DNA from: Planococcus sp. MB-3u-03
Lineage (GTDB): Bacteria > Bacillota > Bacilli > Bacillales_A > Planococcaceae
NCBI RefSeq assembly: GCF_002833405.1
Contig: NZ_CP025135.1
Span: 96,001 to 160,000, forward strand
Reading direction: 5' to 3'
DNA length: 64,000 nucleotides
Positions 10,782 through 18,837 of this stretch are shown here, one piece after another. The notes beneath the pieces are model-generated. The model was not told the DNA's origin. It saw only the letters and a list, made by a program, of their open reading frames with translations, and made no database searches. The number at the start of each line of letters is the position of its first letter. Within the stretch, counting starts at the first letter, position 1. The translations under genes and the position numbers were made by a program.

Positions 10782-10809
10782 TTGACTTATGCGCATAAGC
10801 GTGTACAAT
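10782..10809 (+). promoter_or_regulatory. Promoter of the cysE T-box transcript
   Basis: TTGACT and TACAAT are separated by 16 bases, starting 4 bases after the gltX stop. It should drive the T-box leader and cysE-cysS. Confidence 0.75.
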
Positions 10810-10837
10810 GAATTTACCAATTATCAAAACGTTGACG

Positions 10838-11063
10838 GGAAGAAGTAAGGAGAGCATGCTCCAAAGAGAGGGTCATCACCGGCTGTAAGTGACCTGTGCC
10901 GCTGCGCTCCTGAAATGCCTCCCCGAGTGCTGAGTTGAATCAAGTAGACCAGACGTTTGCCTGCGTTAAAGGCTTCGAGAGAAAAGGACATGTCCTTTTA
11001 ATCAGAGTGGAACCGCGCGGGAAAGCGTCTCTGTCAAGCAATTGACAGGGGCGCTTTTTATAT
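10838..11063 (+). promoter_or_regulatory. T-box leader, cysteine specific (cysE-cysS)
   Basis: A tRNA-sensing leader. The antiterminator T-box core AGAGTGGAACCGCG lies at about 11004-11017. It is followed by a terminator hairpin with arms AAGCGTCTCTGTCA and TGACAGGGGCGCTT and a T-run ending near 11060. The specifier is TGC (Cys) at 10928-10930, placed just before TGAGTTGAAT. The same sequence context precedes the second T-box specifier in this window. Uncharged tRNA-Cys should stabilise the antiterminator and switch on cysE and cysS, the family behaviour. Confidence 0.93.
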
Positions 11064-11086
11064 TGGAACAGAAAGGAGAATGCTGA

Positions 11087-11761
11087 ATGTGGAAATTATT
11101 GAAAGAAGATATTGATGTCATTTTTGAACAAGACCCTGCTGCCCGCAGTTATTTTGAAGTGGTGCTGACGTATGCCGGACTGCATGCCATCTGGGCCCAC
11201 CGTTTGGCGCATTTCTTCTTCAAGAAGAAGCTATTTTTCATCGCGCGGGCGATTTCCCAGATCAGCCGCTTTTTCACAGGAATTGAAATCCATCCAGGCG
11301 CCGTCATCGGCCGTCGGTTGTTTATCGACCATGGCATGGGTGTCGTCGTCGGGGAAACCTGTGAAATCGGAAACGATGTGACGCTCTATCAAGGCGTTAC
11401 ACTTGGGGGAACCGGTAAAGAGCGCGGGAAACGCCATCCGACACTCGCAGATAACGTGCTGGTCGCGACAGGCGCTAAAGTGCTCGGCTCAATTACGGTA
11501 GGCGAAAACTCCAAAGTCGGAGCGGGATCGGTCGTTTTGAAAGACGTGCCGCCGAATTCGACGGTTGTCGGCATCCCAGGAAAAGTCGTCATTCAGGACG
11601 GCGTTAAAGTGAAAAAGCGAGATTTAAACCACCAGAACATGCCGGATCCGGTCATGGATAAATGCGATGGCATGGAAATGAAAATCGCTGCCTTGCAGCG
11701 TGAAGTGGAACAATTAAAAAGAGAAAATAACCAGCAGCAGGAAGAAGGGAAGTTATTATGA
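11087..11761 (+). CDS. cysE: Serine O-acetyltransferase
   Basis: CysE transfers acetyl from acetyl-CoA to serine, the first committed step of cysteine synthesis. At 224 residues it matches the short Bacillus type. The C-terminal half is a left-handed beta helix of hexapeptide repeats, including [18 protein letters not shown] (~residues 66-83) with the catalytic His, and [23 protein letters not shown] precedes the ATG. The stop overlaps cysS as ATGA. The T-box upstream ties expression to tRNA-Cys charging. Confidence 0.95.
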   Translation: MWKLLKEDIDVIFEQDPAARSYFEVVLTYAGLHAIWAHRLAHFFFKKKLFFIARAISQISRFFTGIEIHPGAVIGRRLFIDHGMGVVVGETCEIGNDVTLYQGVTLGGTGKERGKRHPTLADNVLVATGAKVLGSITVGENSKVGAGSVVLKDVPPNSTVVGIPGKVVIQDGVKVKKRDLNHQNMPDPVMDKCDGMEMKIAALQREVEQLKRENNQQQEEGKLL

Positions 11762-13155
11762 GTATCCAGATTTTTAATTCATTGACGCGCCAAAAAGAAG
11801 CGTTCGTGCCGCTTGAAGAAGGCAAAGTGAAAATGTATGTGTGCGGGCCGACTGTCTATAATTACATCCATATCGGGAACGCACGCCCGGTCATCGTGTA
11901 TGACACGGTGCGCCGTTACTTGGAATACCGCGGGTACGACGTGAAATATGTATCGAATTTCACGGATGTCGACGATAAATTAATCAAAGCCGCAAATGAA
12001 CTTGGCGAGGAAGTGCCGGAAATTGCAGAACGCTTTATCACTGCATATTTCGACAACACGAAAGCCCTCGGCTGCGCAGAAGCGGATGTCCATCCGCGTG
12101 TTACAGGGCATATGCCGCAAATCGTCGAGTTTATCGAAGCGCTCATCGAAAAAGGCTATGCCTATGAATCGCAAGGCGATGTTTATTACCATACACGTAA
12201 ATTCGATGGATATGGGAAATTATCCCACCAGTCAGTGGATGAATTGAAGATCGGTGCTCGCATCGAAGCCGGAGATAAAAAACAGGATGCCCTGGATTTT
12301 GTTTTATGGAAAGCGGCAAAACCTGGCGAAATTTCCTGGGAAAGCCCATGGGGCAAAGGACGCCCGGGCTGGCATATCGAATGCTCGGTGATGGCAAGGG
12401 AACACCTTGGCGATACGATCGATATCCATGCCGGCGGGCAGGATTTGACGTTCCCACACCATGAAAATGAAATCGCCCAATCGGAAGCTTATACGGGCAA
12501 GCCGTTTGCGCGTTATTGGATGCATAACGGGTATATTAATATTGAAAACGAAAAAATGTCCAAGTCCTTGAATAACTTCGTATTGGTCAATGACATCTTA
12601 AAAGAACTTGACCCGCAAGTATTGCGTTTGTTTATGCTGTCGGTTCATTATCGCCATCCGATCAATTACTCCAAAGGATTGGTAGAAGACGCAAAAGCGG
12701 GGATGGAGCGGATCCGTACGGCGTATGGCAATGTTAAACACCGCTTGGAGAATTCAGCCGGCCTTGGTGACCATAACGATATTTGGCTGTCGAAAATCGA
12801 AGCGATCAAGCAGGAATTCATCGAAACGATGGACGATGATTTCAACACGGCGAATGCCATTTCGAAGTTGTTCGACCTGTCGAAACTTGCGAATACTTAC
12901 CTGCTCGAGAAGCAGACGGCTGAACCGGTTCTTCAAACTTTCATTGATGTGTTCGATGAGTTGGCGGGAGTTCTTGGCTTGCCGTTTGCGCAAACAGAGC
13001 TTTTGGATGCGGAAATCGAAGCGTTATTGGAAGAGCGCATTCAAGCACGCAAAAACCGTGATTTTGCAAGATCGGATGAAATCCGTGACCAATTGAAAGA
13101 ACAGAACATCATTTTGGAAGATACAGCGCAAGGCATGCGCTGGAAGAGAGGCTAA
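11758..13155 (+). CDS. cysS: Cysteinyl-tRNA synthetase
   Basis: CysS charges tRNA-Cys. The 465-residue protein carries [16 protein letters not shown] (~residues 28-43), which holds the HIGH motif and one zinc-ligand Cys. A further zinc region [10 protein letters not shown] lies near residue 204, and the KMSKS loop EKMSKSLNN near residue 265. It is coupled to cysE by a 4-base overlap and shares its T-box, so cysteine supply and charging respond to the same signal. mrnC follows 5 bases later. Confidence 0.97.
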   Translation: MSIQIFNSLTRQKEAFVPLEEGKVKMYVCGPTVYNYIHIGNARPVIVYDTVRRYLEYRGYDVKYVSNFTDVDDKLIKAANELGEEVPEIAERFITAYFDNTKALGCAEADVHPRVTGHMPQIVEFIEALIEKGYAYESQGDVYYHTRKFDGYGKLSHQSVDELKIGARIEAGDKKQDALDFVLWKAAKPGEISWESPWGKGRPGWHIECSVMAREHLGDTIDIHAGGQDLTFPHHENEIAQSEAYTGKPFARYWMHNGYINIENEKMSKSLNNFVLVNDILKELDPQVLRLFMLSVHYRHPINYSKGLVEDAKAGMERIRTAYGNVKHRLENSAGLGDHNDIWLSKIEAIKQEFIETMDDDFNTANAISKLFDLSKLANTYLLEKQTAEPVLQTFIDVFDELAGVLGLPFAQTELLDAEIEALLEERIQARKNRDFARSDEIRDQLKEQNIILEDTAQGMRWKRG

Positions 13156-13160
13156 TCGGC

Positions 13161-13577
13161 ATGGTATTGAGAAAACAAGACGTTGATCAATTGAATGCCT
13201 TGGCGCTCGCTTATATGGGAGATGCTGTTTACGAGACAGCAGTGCGTGCACACTTGCTTCACGCAGGCCGCGTCAAGCCGAATATCCTTCACCGGTCATC
13301 GACGGCATTCGTTTCGGCCAAGTCCCAGGCGCTCATTTTGAAGCGCTTTGTCGATGAAGGGGTCCTGACCGAAACAGAACTTGCCATCATGCGGAGGGGC
13401 CGCAATGCAAAATCCGGTTCGGTACCGAGAAATACCGATGTCCAGACCTATAATTTCAGCACCGCCTTCGAAGCGGTGCTCGGCTGGTTGTATTTAAAAG
13501 AAGAGCAGGAGCGGCTGGATGAGTTGATCAATTATGCCATCAGCATCGCCGAAGAGCCGAGAGGAGTGGTCAAATGA
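13161..13577 (+). CDS. mrnC: Mini-ribonuclease III
   Basis: MrnC matures 23S rRNA ends. It is an RNase III catalytic domain without the dsRNA-binding domain, as its 138 residues show. The signature ALAYMGDAVYETAVRAHLL lies at residues ~12-30 with the metal-binding acidic residue, and the segment RRGRNAKSGSVP near residue 78 is also typical. The place directly after cysS and the 4-base overlap with rlmB match the Bacillus operon. Confidence 0.95.
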   Translation: MVLRKQDVDQLNALALAYMGDAVYETAVRAHLLHAGRVKPNILHRSSTAFVSAKSQALILKRFVDEGVLTETELAIMRRGRNAKSGSVPRNTDVQTYNFSTAFEAVLGWLYLKEEQERLDELINYAISIAEEPRGVVK

Positions 13578-14323
13578 CAGAGGAAACGCCTGAAATCATC
13601 GGAGGCAAAAATCCGGTGTTGGAAGCATTGCGCGCCAAGCGCGACATCAATAAAATCTGGATCGCGGAAGGCGTCCAGAAAAAAGGCATTGCAGAACTTC
13701 TGCAATTGGCAAAAGAACAGAAAGTACTGGTGCAGTTTGTCCCGAAGAAGAAAATTGACGGACTGACCGATACGAATCATCAGGGAATTGCCGCAGCAGT
13801 CGCGGCTTACCGCTATGCGGAACTGGAAGAATTGTTTGCGAAAGCCCAGGACAAGCAGGAAGATCCGTTCTTCCTCATCTTGGATGAACTGGAAGACCCG
13901 CATAATCTTGGGTCGATCATGCGCACGGCAGATGCAGTCGGCGCCCACGGCTTGATCATCCCGCAGCGCCGTGCAGTCGGCTTGACCGGCGTCGTAGCGA
14001 AATCATCGACAGGGGCGATTGAACACGTGCCGGTTGTGCGCGTTAATAATTTGTCTCAGACGGTCGATGAATTAAAAAAACGCGGCGTATGGATCGCGGG
14101 CACCGACGCTAAAGAATCGGTGGATTACCGGCGCATGGATGCGACCTTGCCCCTTGCCGTCATCATCGGCAGCGAAGGCAAAGGCATGAGCCGCATCTTG
14201 CGCGACAAATGCGACTTCCTTTATCAATTGCCGATGGTCGGCCATGTGACATCCTTGAACGCGTCGGTGGCGGCGAGCTTGTTGATGTATGAAGTCTACC
14301 GCAAGCGCCATCCACTCGGGTGA
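13574..14323 (+). CDS. rlmB: RlmB-type 23S rRNA 2'-O-methyltransferase (SpoU family)
   Basis: A TrmH/SpoU-family SAM methyltransferase that modifies a guanosine of 23S rRNA. SpoU motifs are clear: LDELEDPHNLGSIMRTADA (~101-119), IGSEGKGMSRIL (~197) and MVGHVTSLNASVAASLLMYE near the C-terminus, the knot that binds SAM. An N-terminal substrate-binding domain (GGKNPVLEALRAK) precedes it. ATGA overlap with mrnC implies coupled translation. The precise target nucleotide is inferred from family, not shown by sequence. Confidence 0.94.
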   Translation: MTEETPEIIGGKNPVLEALRAKRDINKIWIAEGVQKKGIAELLQLAKEQKVLVQFVPKKKIDGLTDTNHQGIAAAVAAYRYAELEELFAKAQDKQEDPFFLILDELEDPHNLGSIMRTADAVGAHGLIIPQRRAVGLTGVVAKSSTGAIEHVPVVRVNNLSQTVDELKKRGVWIAGTDAKESVDYRRMDATLPLAVIIGSEGKGMSRILRDKCDFLYQLPMVGHVTSLNASVAASLLMYEVYRKRHPLG

Positions 14324-14327
14324 TGCC

Positions 14328-14837
14328 ATGAATATTCTGCTGGTGGATGGCTATAACATCATTGGCGATTGGGAAGAACTGAAAGCGCTGAAGAAAGAAC
14401 GCCTGGCGGATGCGCGCGACCGGTTGATTGAACGGATGGCCGAATATCAAGGGTTCAAAGGATGGCGCGTCATCATTGTGTTCGATGCCCATCTGGTGCC
14501 GGGCATCGAAGCGAAAAATTTGCACAGCGAAGTGGAAGTCATTTTCACCCGTTCCAGCGAGACGGCCGATGAGCGAATTGAAAAGCTGGCGATCAGCCTG
14601 AATAGCCGGCGCGACCAAATTTACGTCGCCACATCCGATTCGACCGAACAATGGGTTATTTTTGCTAAAGGAGCTTTGCGCATCTCCGCGCGTGAATTGG
14701 AAATCGAGATGGAGGAAATTGACAAGCGCATTGCAAAGAAAGTGCGTGAGATCCAAGAGCAGCGCTCCATCTCCAAGATTCCACTCGAAGGAGAAGTGGC
14801 AGAAATTTTCGAAAAATGGCGACGAGGCCTCAAATGA
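14328..14837 (+). CDS. rae1: Rae1 (YacP), ribosome-associated mRNA endonuclease
   Basis: A NYN/PIN-like nuclease that in B. subtilis enters the ribosomal A site and cuts specific mRNAs. The 169-residue product starts MNILLVDGYNIIGDWEEL, with the first catalytic Asp in VDGYN; later acidic positions include the IIVFDAH segment near residue 50 and ATSDSTEQ near residue 103. I chose ATG 14328, four bases after the rlmB stop, although the ribosome binding site is poor (GGGTGA), so coupling to rlmB is likely. An ORF start further upstream lies inside rlmB. Confidence 0.92.
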   Translation: MNILLVDGYNIIGDWEELKALKKERLADARDRLIERMAEYQGFKGWRVIIVFDAHLVPGIEAKNLHSEVEVIFTRSSETADERIEKLAISLNSRRDQIYVATSDSTEQWVIFAKGALRISARELEIEMEEIDKRIAKKVREIQEQRSISKIPLEGEVAEIFEKWRRGLK

Positions 14838-14841
14838 ACTG

Positions 14842-14871
14842 TTGACGCTCAAATTTTTCTTCCTGTATACT
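14842..14871 (+). promoter_or_regulatory. Promoter of sigH
   Basis: TTGACG and TATACT are separated by 18 bases, beginning 5 bases after the rae1 stop. Confidence 0.7.
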
Positions 14872-14908
14872 GGAAATATCGAGGCTCACCCAATCGGAGG
14901 GATCACCC

Positions 14909-15559
14909 GTGGAAAATTTTGAGCAAGTTCGCAACCGTAACTTTACTGAAATGGCAGATGAAGAACTTGTCGGTCTGGTCCATAGCGGCAACACGGAAGC
15001 CTTGGATTTTCTTATCACCAAGTTCCGTCCGTTTGTGCGGATGAAAGCCCGTTCCTATTTTCTCATTGGCGCAGATAAAGAAGACATCATCCAAGAAGGC
15101 ATGATTGGCTTGTACAAAGCGATCCGTGACTTCAGGAGCGATAAACTGTCTTCATTCCGCGCATTTGCGGAGCTATGCATCGTCCGCCAGATCATCACGG
15201 CGATCAAGACAGCCACTCGCCAGAAGCATATCCCGCTGAATTCTTATGTCTCTCTCGACAAGCCGATCTACGATGAAGAGTCGGACCGGACATTGATGGA
15301 TGTGCTTGCCGGAAGCGGCGCGGACGACCCGGAAGAATTGATGATCCATAATGAAGAATTCCGGTACATGGAAGGCAAAATGGATGAAGTGTTGAGTGAA
15401 CTGGAACGTGAAGTGTTGACGCTATATCTCGATGGGCAGTCTTATCAGGAAATCTCTGAAAAGCTGGAACGGCATGTAAAATCAATCGACAATGCCTTGC
15501 AGCGGGTCAAGCGGAAACTTGAGCGGCATCTGCAGGCGAGTGAAAGCCGGTCCTCGTAA
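14909..15559 (+). CDS. sigH: RNA polymerase sigma factor SigH
   Basis: SigH is the sigma-70-family factor that controls early stationary phase, competence and sporulation entry in Bacillus. At 216 residues it has region 2 (ADKEDIIQEGMIGLYKAIRDF, with the -10 and core binding helix; ~residues 51-71) and region 4 with a helix-turn-helix (YQEISEKLERHVKSIDNAL, ~179-197). The GTG start has GGAGGG upstream and the product starts MENFEQVRNRNF. It lies between rae1 and rpmG as in B. subtilis. Whether this strain sporulates cannot be told from the window. Confidence 0.95.
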   Translation: MENFEQVRNRNFTEMADEELVGLVHSGNTEALDFLITKFRPFVRMKARSYFLIGADKEDIIQEGMIGLYKAIRDFRSDKLSSFRAFAELCIVRQIITAIKTATRQKHIPLNSYVSLDKPIYDEESDRTLMDVLAGSGADDPEELMIHNEEFRYMEGKMDEVLSELEREVLTLYLDGQSYQEISEKLERHVKSIDNALQRVKRKLERHLQASESRSS

Positions 15560-15565
15560 GTACTA

Positions 15566-15594
15566 TTGACAGCAAGTTTTTATGATGATACTCT
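15566..15594 (+). promoter_or_regulatory. Probable promoter of rpmG-secE
   Basis: A perfect TTGACA is followed after 17 bases by TACTCT, a weak -10 box. It lies just after sigH. Confidence 0.5.
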
Positions 15595-15628
15595 TGAAAA
15601 AGCTGTAAAATAGAGCAAGGTGAGAATA

Positions 15629-15775
15629 ATGGCTAAAAAAATCGTGTTGAGCTGCTCGAAATGTGCTTCCCGCAATTATGCGGTACCTGCGAAAGCGGAT
15701 TCAAGCACACGTTTGGAACTCAAAAAATTCTGTGCTCATTGCAACGAGCATACCGTGCATAAACAAACGAAATAG
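15629..15775 (+). CDS. rpmG: 50S ribosomal protein L33
   Basis: A 48-residue zinc-binding L33 with cysteine pairs CSKC (9-12) and CAHC (35-38), the C+ form used when zinc is sufficient. It begins MAKKIVLSCSKCASRNYAV and ends HTVHKQTK. The ATG has AAGGTGAG upstream. The position before secE is typical of Bacillales. Other L33 paralogues probably exist elsewhere. Confidence 0.93.
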   Translation: MAKKIVLSCSKCASRNYAVPAKADSSTRLELKKFCAHCNEHTVHKQTK

Positions 15776-15834
15776 TATTACTTTGAATGCCGGACGATAT
15801 AGAGTGATTTTGAAATTCGGAGGTTTTTACGATA

Positions 15835-16020
15835 ATGGGTAACATTGGCGATTTCTTTAAAAATGTCGTTTCGGAAATGAGAAAAGTCAGCTGGCCAAAA
15901 CGCAAGGAATTGACGCGCTATACAATCGTCGTCCTGTCAACGGTCATCTTCATGGCTCTTTTCTTCGCATTGATCGATACCGGCATATCGGAATTATTCC
16001 GTTGGTTCCTGGCACTGTAA
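15835..16020 (+). CDS. secE: SecE, preprotein translocase subunit
   Basis: SecE clamps the SecY channel. At 61 residues it is the short single-pass form: an amphipathic surface helix (FFKNVVSEMRKVSWPKRKEL, residues ~6-25) then one membrane segment (~35-55). GGAGG precedes the ATG. It lies 59 bases after rpmG and is followed by a terminator-like hairpin before nusG. Confidence 0.95.
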   Translation: MGNIGDFFKNVVSEMRKVSWPKRKELTRYTIVVLSTVIFMALFFALIDTGISELFRWFLAL

Positions 16021-16047
16021 CACAGTCATAAGAATAACGAAAAATAG

Positions 16048-16074
16048 CCCGTCATTCCATGGAACGGGTTTTTT
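16048..16074 (+). terminator. Terminator or attenuator between secE and nusG
   Basis: CCCGT and ACGGG pair over an 11-base loop, with TCC/GGA possible inside, and are followed by six T. The short stem suggests partial termination, which would set nusG below secE. Confidence 0.6.
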
Positions 16075-16116
16075 CATTTGTAAAAAAGGAGGGATGGACG
16101 CTTAGTCCGCTCGAAT

Positions 16117-16650
16117 ATGGAGAAAAATTGGTATGTAGTCCATACGTATTCCGGTTACGAAAACAAGGTAAAAGCGAACCTGGAAAAGCGCGTAGAAACA
16201 ATGGGAATGGAAGATTTGATCTTCCGCGTCATCATCCCTGAAGAACAGGAAACAGATTTCAAAGACGGAAAAAAACGCACAGTCATGCGCAAAACCTTCC
16301 CGGGTTACGTGCTAGTAGAACTAGTCATGACGGATGAGTCTTGGTACGTCGTCCGCAATACACCGGGCGTGACCGGATTTATCGGTTCATCGGGCGGGGG
16401 AGCGAAACCGACGCCTCTTTTAGAAGAAGAAGTTGATTTCATCCTCAAGCAAATGGGCATGACCGAACGCAAAGTGGATATCGATTTCGCCGTCGCTGAC
16501 ACCGTCGAAGTGATGGAAGGGCCATTCGCCAACTTCCAAGGGAAAGTCGAGGAAATCGATGACACCAAAGGCAAAGTCAAAGTGTCGATCGACATCTTTG
16601 GGCGCGAAACGAAAATGGAGCTCGATTTCGAGCAGGTCCAAAAAGTATAA
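16117..16650 (+). CDS. nusG: NusG, transcription elongation and termination factor
   Basis: NusG binds RNA polymerase and modulates pausing and antitermination. The 177-residue protein has the NGN domain (KNWYVVHTYSGYENKVKANL at residues 3-22; FPGYVLVEL near residue 66) and a C-terminal KOW domain (VEVMEGPFANFQGKVEEID, ~129-147). The only in-frame start is ATG 16117, yet the ribosome binding site AAAGGAGGG ends 24 bases upstream. A small hairpin GGAC-GCTTA-GTCC lies between them and would shorten the gap. Confidence 0.95.
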   Translation: MEKNWYVVHTYSGYENKVKANLEKRVETMGMEDLIFRVIIPEEQETDFKDGKKRTVMRKTFPGYVLVELVMTDESWYVVRNTPGVTGFIGSSGGGAKPTPLLEEEVDFILKQMGMTERKVDIDFAVADTVEVMEGPFANFQGKVEEIDDTKGKVKVSIDIFGRETKMELDFEQVQKV

Positions 16651-16659
16651 CAACGCCCC

Positions 16660-16688
16660 TTGCTATTTTTTTGCAATGGTGGTATCAT
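16660..16688 (+). promoter_or_regulatory. Promoter of rplK-rplA
   Basis: TTGCTA and TATCAT are separated by 17 bases, just after the nusG stop. A leader of about 130 bases follows. Confidence 0.7.
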
Positions 16689-16772
16689 TTCATAGGTCAG
16701 ACTGCCAAAGCGCAGCATCTGTACAAACCAATTAATTCTATCAACGAAAATCAAGTTGACGGACAGATATGA

Positions 16773-16797
16773 GTGGGAGGGGCAACCCTATTACCAC
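16773..16797 (+). promoter_or_regulatory. Probable L1-binding autoregulatory element in the rplK leader
   Basis: GTGG pairs with CCAC and, inside, AGGG pairs with CCCT capped by a GCAA (GNRA) tetraloop; the two helices are joined by an asymmetric internal loop (G / ATTA). Two short helices flanking an asymmetric loop is the known form of L1 sites in rRNA and mRNA. It lies 27 bases before the rplK start, the classical place for L1 feedback on rplKA. Confidence 0.65.
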
Positions 16798-16823
16798 ATC
16801 ACGGACTTAAGGAGGTGTGTTTC

Positions 16824-17249
16824 GTGGCTAAAAAAGTAGTTAAAGTCGTAAAATTGCAGATTCCTGCAGCAAAAGCTAACCCAGCGCCGCCAGTAGGACC
16901 AGCACTAGGTCAAGCAGGCGTCAACATCATGGGCTTCTGTAAAGAATTTAACGCGCGTACTGCTGAACAAGCAGGACTTATTATTCCGGTTGAGATTTCG
17001 GTATTTGAAGACCGTTCATTTACTTTCATTACGAAAACTCCGCCAGCTGCAGTTCTATTGAAAAAAGCAGCAGGTATTGAATCAGGTTCAGGTGAACCGA
17101 ACCGCAATAAAGTAGCGACTGTGAAACGCGACCAAGTTCGCGAAATCGCAGAAACTAAAATGCCAGATCTAAATGCCGCTTCAGTTGAAGCTGCAATGTT
17201 GATGGTTGAAGGTACTGCTCGCAGCATGGGCATTACAATCGAAGACTAA
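16824..17249 (+). CDS. rplK: 50S ribosomal protein L11
   Basis: L11 forms the GTPase-associated stalk base and binds 23S rRNA with the L10-L12 stalk. The 141-residue protein begins [20 protein letters not shown] and has [15 protein letters not shown] (~26-40) in its N-terminal domain. I chose the GTG at 16824 because AAGGAGGTG lies 8 bases upstream and this gives the family's usual length. An upstream in-frame ATG at 16773 would translate the L1-site hairpin. Confidence 0.96.
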   Translation: MAKKVVKVVKLQIPAAKANPAPPVGPALGQAGVNIMGFCKEFNARTAEQAGLIIPVEISVFEDRSFTFITKTPPAAVLLKKAAGIESGSGEPNRNKVATVKRDQVREIAETKMPDLNAASVEAAMLMVEGTARSMGITIED

Positions 17250-17271
17250 TTTCAAGAAGTTGTTTTTGGAT

Positions 17272-17304
17272 GGGTTGCGCAGTTCAACGCGAACAGCGCA
17301 GCCC
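17272..17304 (+). promoter_or_regulatory. Hairpin between rplK and rplA
   Basis: GGGTTGCGC and GCGCAGCCC form a 9-bp stem (one G-U pair) over a 15-base loop, with no T-run after it. It could be a processing or second feedback site. No family assignment is possible from sequence alone. Confidence 0.45.
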
Positions 17305-17355
17305 TTAATCGTGGGAGGTTCAATCCGTTAGACCACAACAAGGAGGACGTTTAAA

Positions 17356-18054
17356 ATGGCTAAAACAGGCAAAAAGCTGCAAGAAGCAGCAAAACTGATC
17401 GACCGTTCTAAGCTCTACGAAGCGAAAGAAGCTATCGAACTTGCAAAAAAGGCAAGCACAGTTAACTTCGACGCTACTGTAGAAGTCGCTTTCCGCCTAG
17501 GAATCGACACGCGTAAAAATGACCAGCAAATCCGTGGGGCAGTCGTGCTTCCAAACGGTACTGGTAAAACTCAAAGCGTTTTGGTTTTCGCTAAAGGCGA
17601 CAAACTGAAAGAAGCTCAAGAAGCAGGCGCTGACTATGTCGGTGATGCTGAGTACATCCAAAAAATCCAACAAGGCTGGTTCGAATTCGACGTTATCGTC
17701 GCTACTCCGGACATGATGGGCGAAGTTGGTAAACTTGGACGCGTTCTTGGACCAAAAGGCTTGATGCCAAACCCGAAAACAGGAACTGTTACATTTGATG
17801 TAGCGAAAGCTGTTCAGGAAATCAAAGCTGGTAAAGTGGAATACCGTGCAGAAAAATCCGGTATCATTCACGCGCCGATCGGCAAAGTGTCTTTCGAAGA
17901 CGACAAACTTGCTGAGAACTTGCAAGCAATCTATGACGTGATCTTGAAAGCTAAGCCATCTGCTGCTAAAGGCACGTACATGAAATCACTAAACGTAACG
18001 ACTACAATGGGCCCTGCTGTCAAAGTAGACCCTGCAAAAGTAGTAGTTAAATAA
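17356..18054 (+). CDS. rplA: 50S ribosomal protein L1
   Basis: L1 binds the mobile L1 stalk of 23S rRNA and represses its own operon in many bacteria. The 232-residue protein has the family core: [20 protein letters not shown] (~39-58), [20 protein letters not shown] (~115-134) and [10 protein letters not shown] just after. AAGGAGG lies 9 bases before the ATG. It ends 4 bases before the -35 box of the rplJ promoter. Confidence 0.97.
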   Translation: MAKTGKKLQEAAKLIDRSKLYEAKEAIELAKKASTVNFDATVEVAFRLGIDTRKNDQQIRGAVVLPNGTGKTQSVLVFAKGDKLKEAQEAGADYVGDAEYIQKIQQGWFEFDVIVATPDMMGEVGKLGRVLGPKGLMPNPKTGTVTFDVAKAVQEIKAGKVEYRAEKSGIIHAPIGKVSFEDDKLAENLQAIYDVILKAKPSAAKGTYMKSLNVTTTMGPAVKVDPAKVVVK

Positions 18055-18058
18055 AATA

Positions 18059-18087
18059 TTGACATTCTTTCACAACTTCGCTATACT
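18059..18087 (+). promoter_or_regulatory. Promoter of rplJ-rplL
   Basis: A perfect TTGACA, 17-base spacer and TATACT. The -10 box forms the centre of a perfect inverted repeat (entered separately). Confidence 0.88.
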
Positions 18088-18102
18088 GGCGAAGTTGTGA
18101 AA
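18068..18102 (+). repeat. Perfect 14-bp inverted repeat around the rplJ -10 box
   Basis: The arms are TTTCACAACTTCGC (18068-18081) and GCGAAGTTGTGAAA (18089-18102), with spacer TATACTG. The spacer holds the whole -10 hexamer. There is no T-run, so it does not look like an ordinary terminator for rplA. As DNA it could be an operator; in read-through RNA it would be a long hairpin. Confidence 0.9.
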
Positions 18103-18240
18103 TAACCATTTGTACCGCAGACAGCAGGGGCGGCTTGCCGCTTAATGAATCCCTGCCGAGGACATGATGAATTCAGATTCCATCTTAATTGATGCTGATT
18201 TTATGCCTCTGTGTCTGCACTGGACCAGAGGCTTTTCTTA
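18103..18240 (+). promoter_or_regulatory. L10 leader with attenuator
   Basis: The segment ACAGCAGGGGCGGC...CTTAATGAATCCCTGCCGAGG fits the known L10(L12)4-binding leader of Firmicutes. A terminator-like hairpin follows at 18205-18232 (GCCTCTG/CAGAGGC) with TTTT after it. In B. subtilis, free L10-L12 complex favours termination at this spot. Confidence 0.8.
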
Positions 18241-18282
18241 TGGACGGACGGTATGAATGACAAATCTATAGGAGGTGCCCAC

Positions 18283-18783
18283 ATGAGCAAAGCAATTGAA
18301 ACGAAAAAAGTTGTTGTGCAAACAATCGCTGACAAATTCAACGCTGCTGCATCGGTTGTCGTTGTTGACTACCGCGGTTTGAACGTTGCCCAACTTACAG
18401 AACTTCGTAAACAGCTTCGTGAGGAAGGCATCGAGTTTAAAGTTTACAAAAACTCCATGACTCGCCGCGCGACAGAAGTCCACGGCCTTGAAGCGATCAA
18501 CGAACACTTCACAGGACCGAACGCTATCGCATTCTCGAACGAAGACGTCGTTGCTCCTGCGCGAATCATCAACGATTTCGCAAAAGGCAACGAAGCACTA
18601 GAAATCAAAGCCGGTATCATTGAAGGCAATGTTGCATCTGCAGATGAAATGAAAGCTCTTGCTGAACTTCCATCACGCGATGGCCTATTGTCTATGCTAC
18701 TCAGCGTACTACAAGCTCCAGTCCGCAACTTCGCTGCTACAACAAAAGCAGTTGCAGACCAAAAAGAAGAACAGGGCGCTTAA
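18283..18783 (+). CDS. rplJ: 50S ribosomal protein L10
   Basis: L10 anchors L7/L12 dimers to the ribosomal stalk. The 166-residue protein has [20 protein letters not shown] (~22-41) and a C-terminal helix for L12 binding. ATG 18283 has AGGAGG 7 bases upstream. An in-frame ATG at 18211 lies inside the leader terminator hairpin and is rejected. Regulated by the L10 leader. Confidence 0.96.
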   Translation: MSKAIETKKVVVQTIADKFNAAASVVVVDYRGLNVAQLTELRKQLREEGIEFKVYKNSMTRRATEVHGLEAINEHFTGPNAIAFSNEDVVAPARIINDFAKGNEALEIKAGIIEGNVASADEMKALAELPSRDGLLSMLLSVLQAPVRNFAATTKAVADQKEEQGA

Positions 18784-18837
18784 TCTCTTAGCATCCTGAG
18801 CATCACAAAAAATTACCTATCATAGGAGGAAATTATA

